54,177 bases of DNA. Origin: Phytophthora quininea. Taxonomy: Eukaryota > Oomycota > Peronosporomycetes > Peronosporales > Peronosporaceae. Under the pieces are notes generated by a model. The model saw only the letters and a list, made by a program, of their open reading frames with translations. It was not told where the DNA came from and ran no database searches. Position 1 is the first letter of the stretch. Every line of letters starts with the position of its first letter. The stretch covers positions 1 to 54,177 of the forward strand of contig JAAVTG010000475.1 in the NCBI GenBank assembly GCA_011947345.1. Direction: 5' to 3'. The position numbers were made by a program, and so were the translations under genes. Of the stretch, positions 52,514-54,177 are shown piece after piece.

Positions 52514-52696
52514 GTGTGGCCGAACAACGAGATCCCATGTACCACAACAAATGCAATGATGTCGCTCGCCAAAGTAGCACTGGTAATGTTCGGCGGCTGA
52601 ACACAGAGCCATTGCGGCGAGCTACTCGGTGGCATGGCATTCGCTGCTTGGACTACCTAGCTCTTCGAAAGCTCGAAAGTCCCAGTTGATAAACAT
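52514..52696 (-). pseudogene. 5' part of a split GTPEPxNR-family gene
   Basis: Begins at a likely splice acceptor (CCGCAG, 52697 side) and encodes FINWDFRAFEELG, aligning with FSWDFDALQEFV of the 27.4-kb gene. After a 1-nt break the frame from ATG 52635 reads PQWLCVQPPNITSATLASDI then HGISLFGH, aligning with PDWLSVHPGTIN and ELFGSALLT. The frame runs into the LTR target site and continues at 46436. The acidic first exon was not found. Confidence 0.72.
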
Positions 52697-53021
52697 CTGC
52701 GGAGAACGGGGTGTTAGATTCTCAACCAAAGCCCAAACGCGCAAAGTTCCTATCACACTCGTACGTTCCATCTTTCTCTGTGCTGGGACTTTTGCAATGC
52801 AACAGAAAGAAGGCAACGCCTCGTCCCATCAAGTCAAAGGCTTTATTGTTCCTCCACTGATCTCGACATGCTTACAAGACTGTGGATAGCACATCTAGTT
52901 TAGCAAGAAAAAGCGTAAATGAAAGCCAAGACCACGACCAAGAATCGACCAACAAGATGGATATTTCGATCCAGCAATCGAATCGACAAAACAGCAGCGA
53001 CCTGCACCGAACGTGGCAATC
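52697..53021. other. Intergenic and prefoldin 3' flank
   Basis: Holds the 3' flank of prefoldin 3, with TTTATT-type and AT-rich segments, and the upstream side of the split paralog. No other gene seen. Confidence 0.4.
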
Positions 53022-53838
53022 CTACTTGGCCTCGAGCTCGGCGACGAGCTTGTCGTCCTTCTCCTGGCGGCGGCGGCGCACGTCGTGGTTAAATATGCGT
53101 GCAATGTTGACCTCCGTGGTGATGATCTGGTCCCGCAGGAAGGACAAGTCCGCTTCAATTTGCTCCTGCAAAATGGTCCAAGCCACAGTCAACATCTAAA
53201 CCTTCTACAACAGACGGCACCTTCTTACCAGCTTCTCTGTTGCTGTCGACACGTTCTTCTCTAGCAGCTCCAGCGCTTCCTCGTACGGATATTCCACCAT
53301 CACTTGAGCCTGCAATCTAAATCAGTACCCAACTAAAAGATCATCTTCCTTTTAACGTACGCCCAGCCAGATGCAGACTTTGCCCACGGCGCAGTCCACC
53401 GAAGCCTTGGCGTAGACGTTGTCGGCCAGATTGAACTGGGTCTGCAGCGTCTCGCCCTCGTCCCGCTTGGCCAGCAGGTGTCGCAGCATGTCCAGGTCCT
53501 TCTGCGTCTCTGGGATCTTGCGCTTGAACGACTCGCGGTTCTTCTGAAGGTTGGTCTCCATGAACTTGTACTTGCTGTACATCTGCTGCAACGCTCCGAC
53601 CAGCGGCTCGATGGTGTGGACGCCCGTGGCGACCATGAAGCTGTCCACGGACTCCTGTCAAAGTCAAATAAGATCGGGAGCTTTAGGACGAGCTACACAG
53701 CAGAGTTGGACGGCTGTGGCAGCGCAGACGCACCACGAACACGGCGGCAGGGATGCCACGCGGATTGCGCTCGCCCATGATGTGCGCGTTGAGGCGAGCG
53801 AGCGCCTCGGGGCTCTCGGCGGGGGCGGAGCTGGCCAT
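53022..53838 (-). CDS. PFDN3: Prefoldin subunit 3 (VBP1-like)
   Basis: Alpha-class subunit of the hexameric prefoldin chaperone that hands nascent actin and tubulin to the CCT chaperonin in the cytosol. Exons on the minus strand are 53838-53734, 53654-53361, 53309-53229 and 53165-53022, giving 207 aa; all phases are 0 and all junctions GT-AG. Family features are NPRGIPAAVFVESVDSFM, the first coiled coil KYKFMETNLQKNRESFKRKI, the beta-hairpin segment GKVCIWLGAQVMVEYPYEEA, and the second coiled coil LEQIEADLSFLRDQIITTEV with INRxxNxDVRRR-like end (ARIFNHDVRRRRQEKDD). Length matches VBP1/GIM2. Fragments of a second copy are scattered at 31354-37345. Confidence 0.94.
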
Positions 53839-53947
53839 GGAGACGAAGGTAATGGCTGGTAGGTTTTGACTGTCATGGGTTTTGGTGGCGCGAATGTGAG
53901 ACAACTTTCCGGTGGCGCTAATATGAAAAGTGAAAGAGATGTGATAC

Positions 53948-54177
53948 ATGTTGCTGTTCAGTTTTGAATCGACTCACCATGCCAATATTGCTGCCACACA
54001 ACTTGCCGAAGCTGTGCACTACAACGTCGCGGATCAACGCAGCAGTGGCATCTTCGACTGCATGTACAAACTAAAGCAGCGCGTTATCAACGACGCCGCC
54101 GCCGCCGCTGACGCACCCAAGTGTCCATGGCGCCTATCCCAACTGCAATCGGTCATCCCATGCCTCGGACGTGCCCG
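53948..54177 (+). CDS. Partial gene, divergent from prefoldin 3, unknown
   Basis: Open from ATG 53948 to the window end (76 codons). It encodes NIAATQLAEAVHYNVADQRS, FDCMYKLKQRVIND, an Ala-rich stretch and CPWRLSQLQSVIPCLGRA. Not recognised. Only 109 bp separate this ATG from the prefoldin 3 ATG on the other strand, so they would share a bidirectional promoter. It is truncated by the window edge, so the call is tentative. Confidence 0.4.
   Translation, partial: MLLFSFESTHHANIAATQLAEAVHYNVADQRSSGIFDCMYKLKQRVINDAAAAADAPKCPWRLSQLQSVIPCLGRA

Overview
The window looks like a nuclear chromosome segment of an oomycete, most likely a Peronosporales (Phytophthora-like) species. The evidence is short GT-AG introns of about 45-80 nt with CTAAC/CTAAT-type branch sites, initiator-like YCAYTYY motifs close to start codons, an axonemal dynein light chain (the organism makes flagella), SUT-like sugar transporters in a cluster, and a transposon mix typical of these genomes (hAT, Helitron, Merlin, Tc1, MULE, Copia, Ty3/gypsy chromovirus). 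The species call is inference.

Layout. 1-12.1 kb is gene-dense: a broken GPH/SUT-like transporter, an ankyrin protein, a seven-exon uncharacterised protein, the CCAAT-binding histone-fold subunit NF-YC, a tail-to-tail pair of 3-hydroxyisobutyrate dehydrogenase genes, axonemal LC1, the Pol I factor TAF1B/Rrn7, and eEF1B. 12.2-22.3 kb is repeat-rich: a decayed hAT, a 2.2-kb element with 684-bp inverted arms that encodes tandem PREA-type repeats, and a decayed Helitron. 22.5-31.3 kb is gene-dense again: an EEF2KMT-type methyltransferase, two more GPH/SUT transporters (one broken, one intact), a small acidic protein, and a WW-ankyrin protein. 31.3-53 kb is mostly transposons: hAT, an intact Merlin element with target-site duplication, MULE and Copia debris, a TIR-bounded element, Tc1, and a 6.1-kb LTR chromovirus with target-site duplication. 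These sit inside remnants of duplicated host genes. The window ends with an intact prefoldin subunit 3 gene and the start of a divergent partial gene.

Two themes stand out. First, neighbouring paralogs carry nearly identical blocks beside diverged blocks (HIBADH pair, GPH pair), which suggests gene conversion. Second, host genes were duplicated and then cut up by transposons: a prefoldin-3 copy is scattered over 31.35-37.35 kb, and a paralog of the 27.4-kb small protein is split by the LTR element at 46.4-52.5 kb.

Several otherwise good genes carry single-base indels, often in homopolymers. Some of the breaks reported here may therefore be assembly errors rather than biology.
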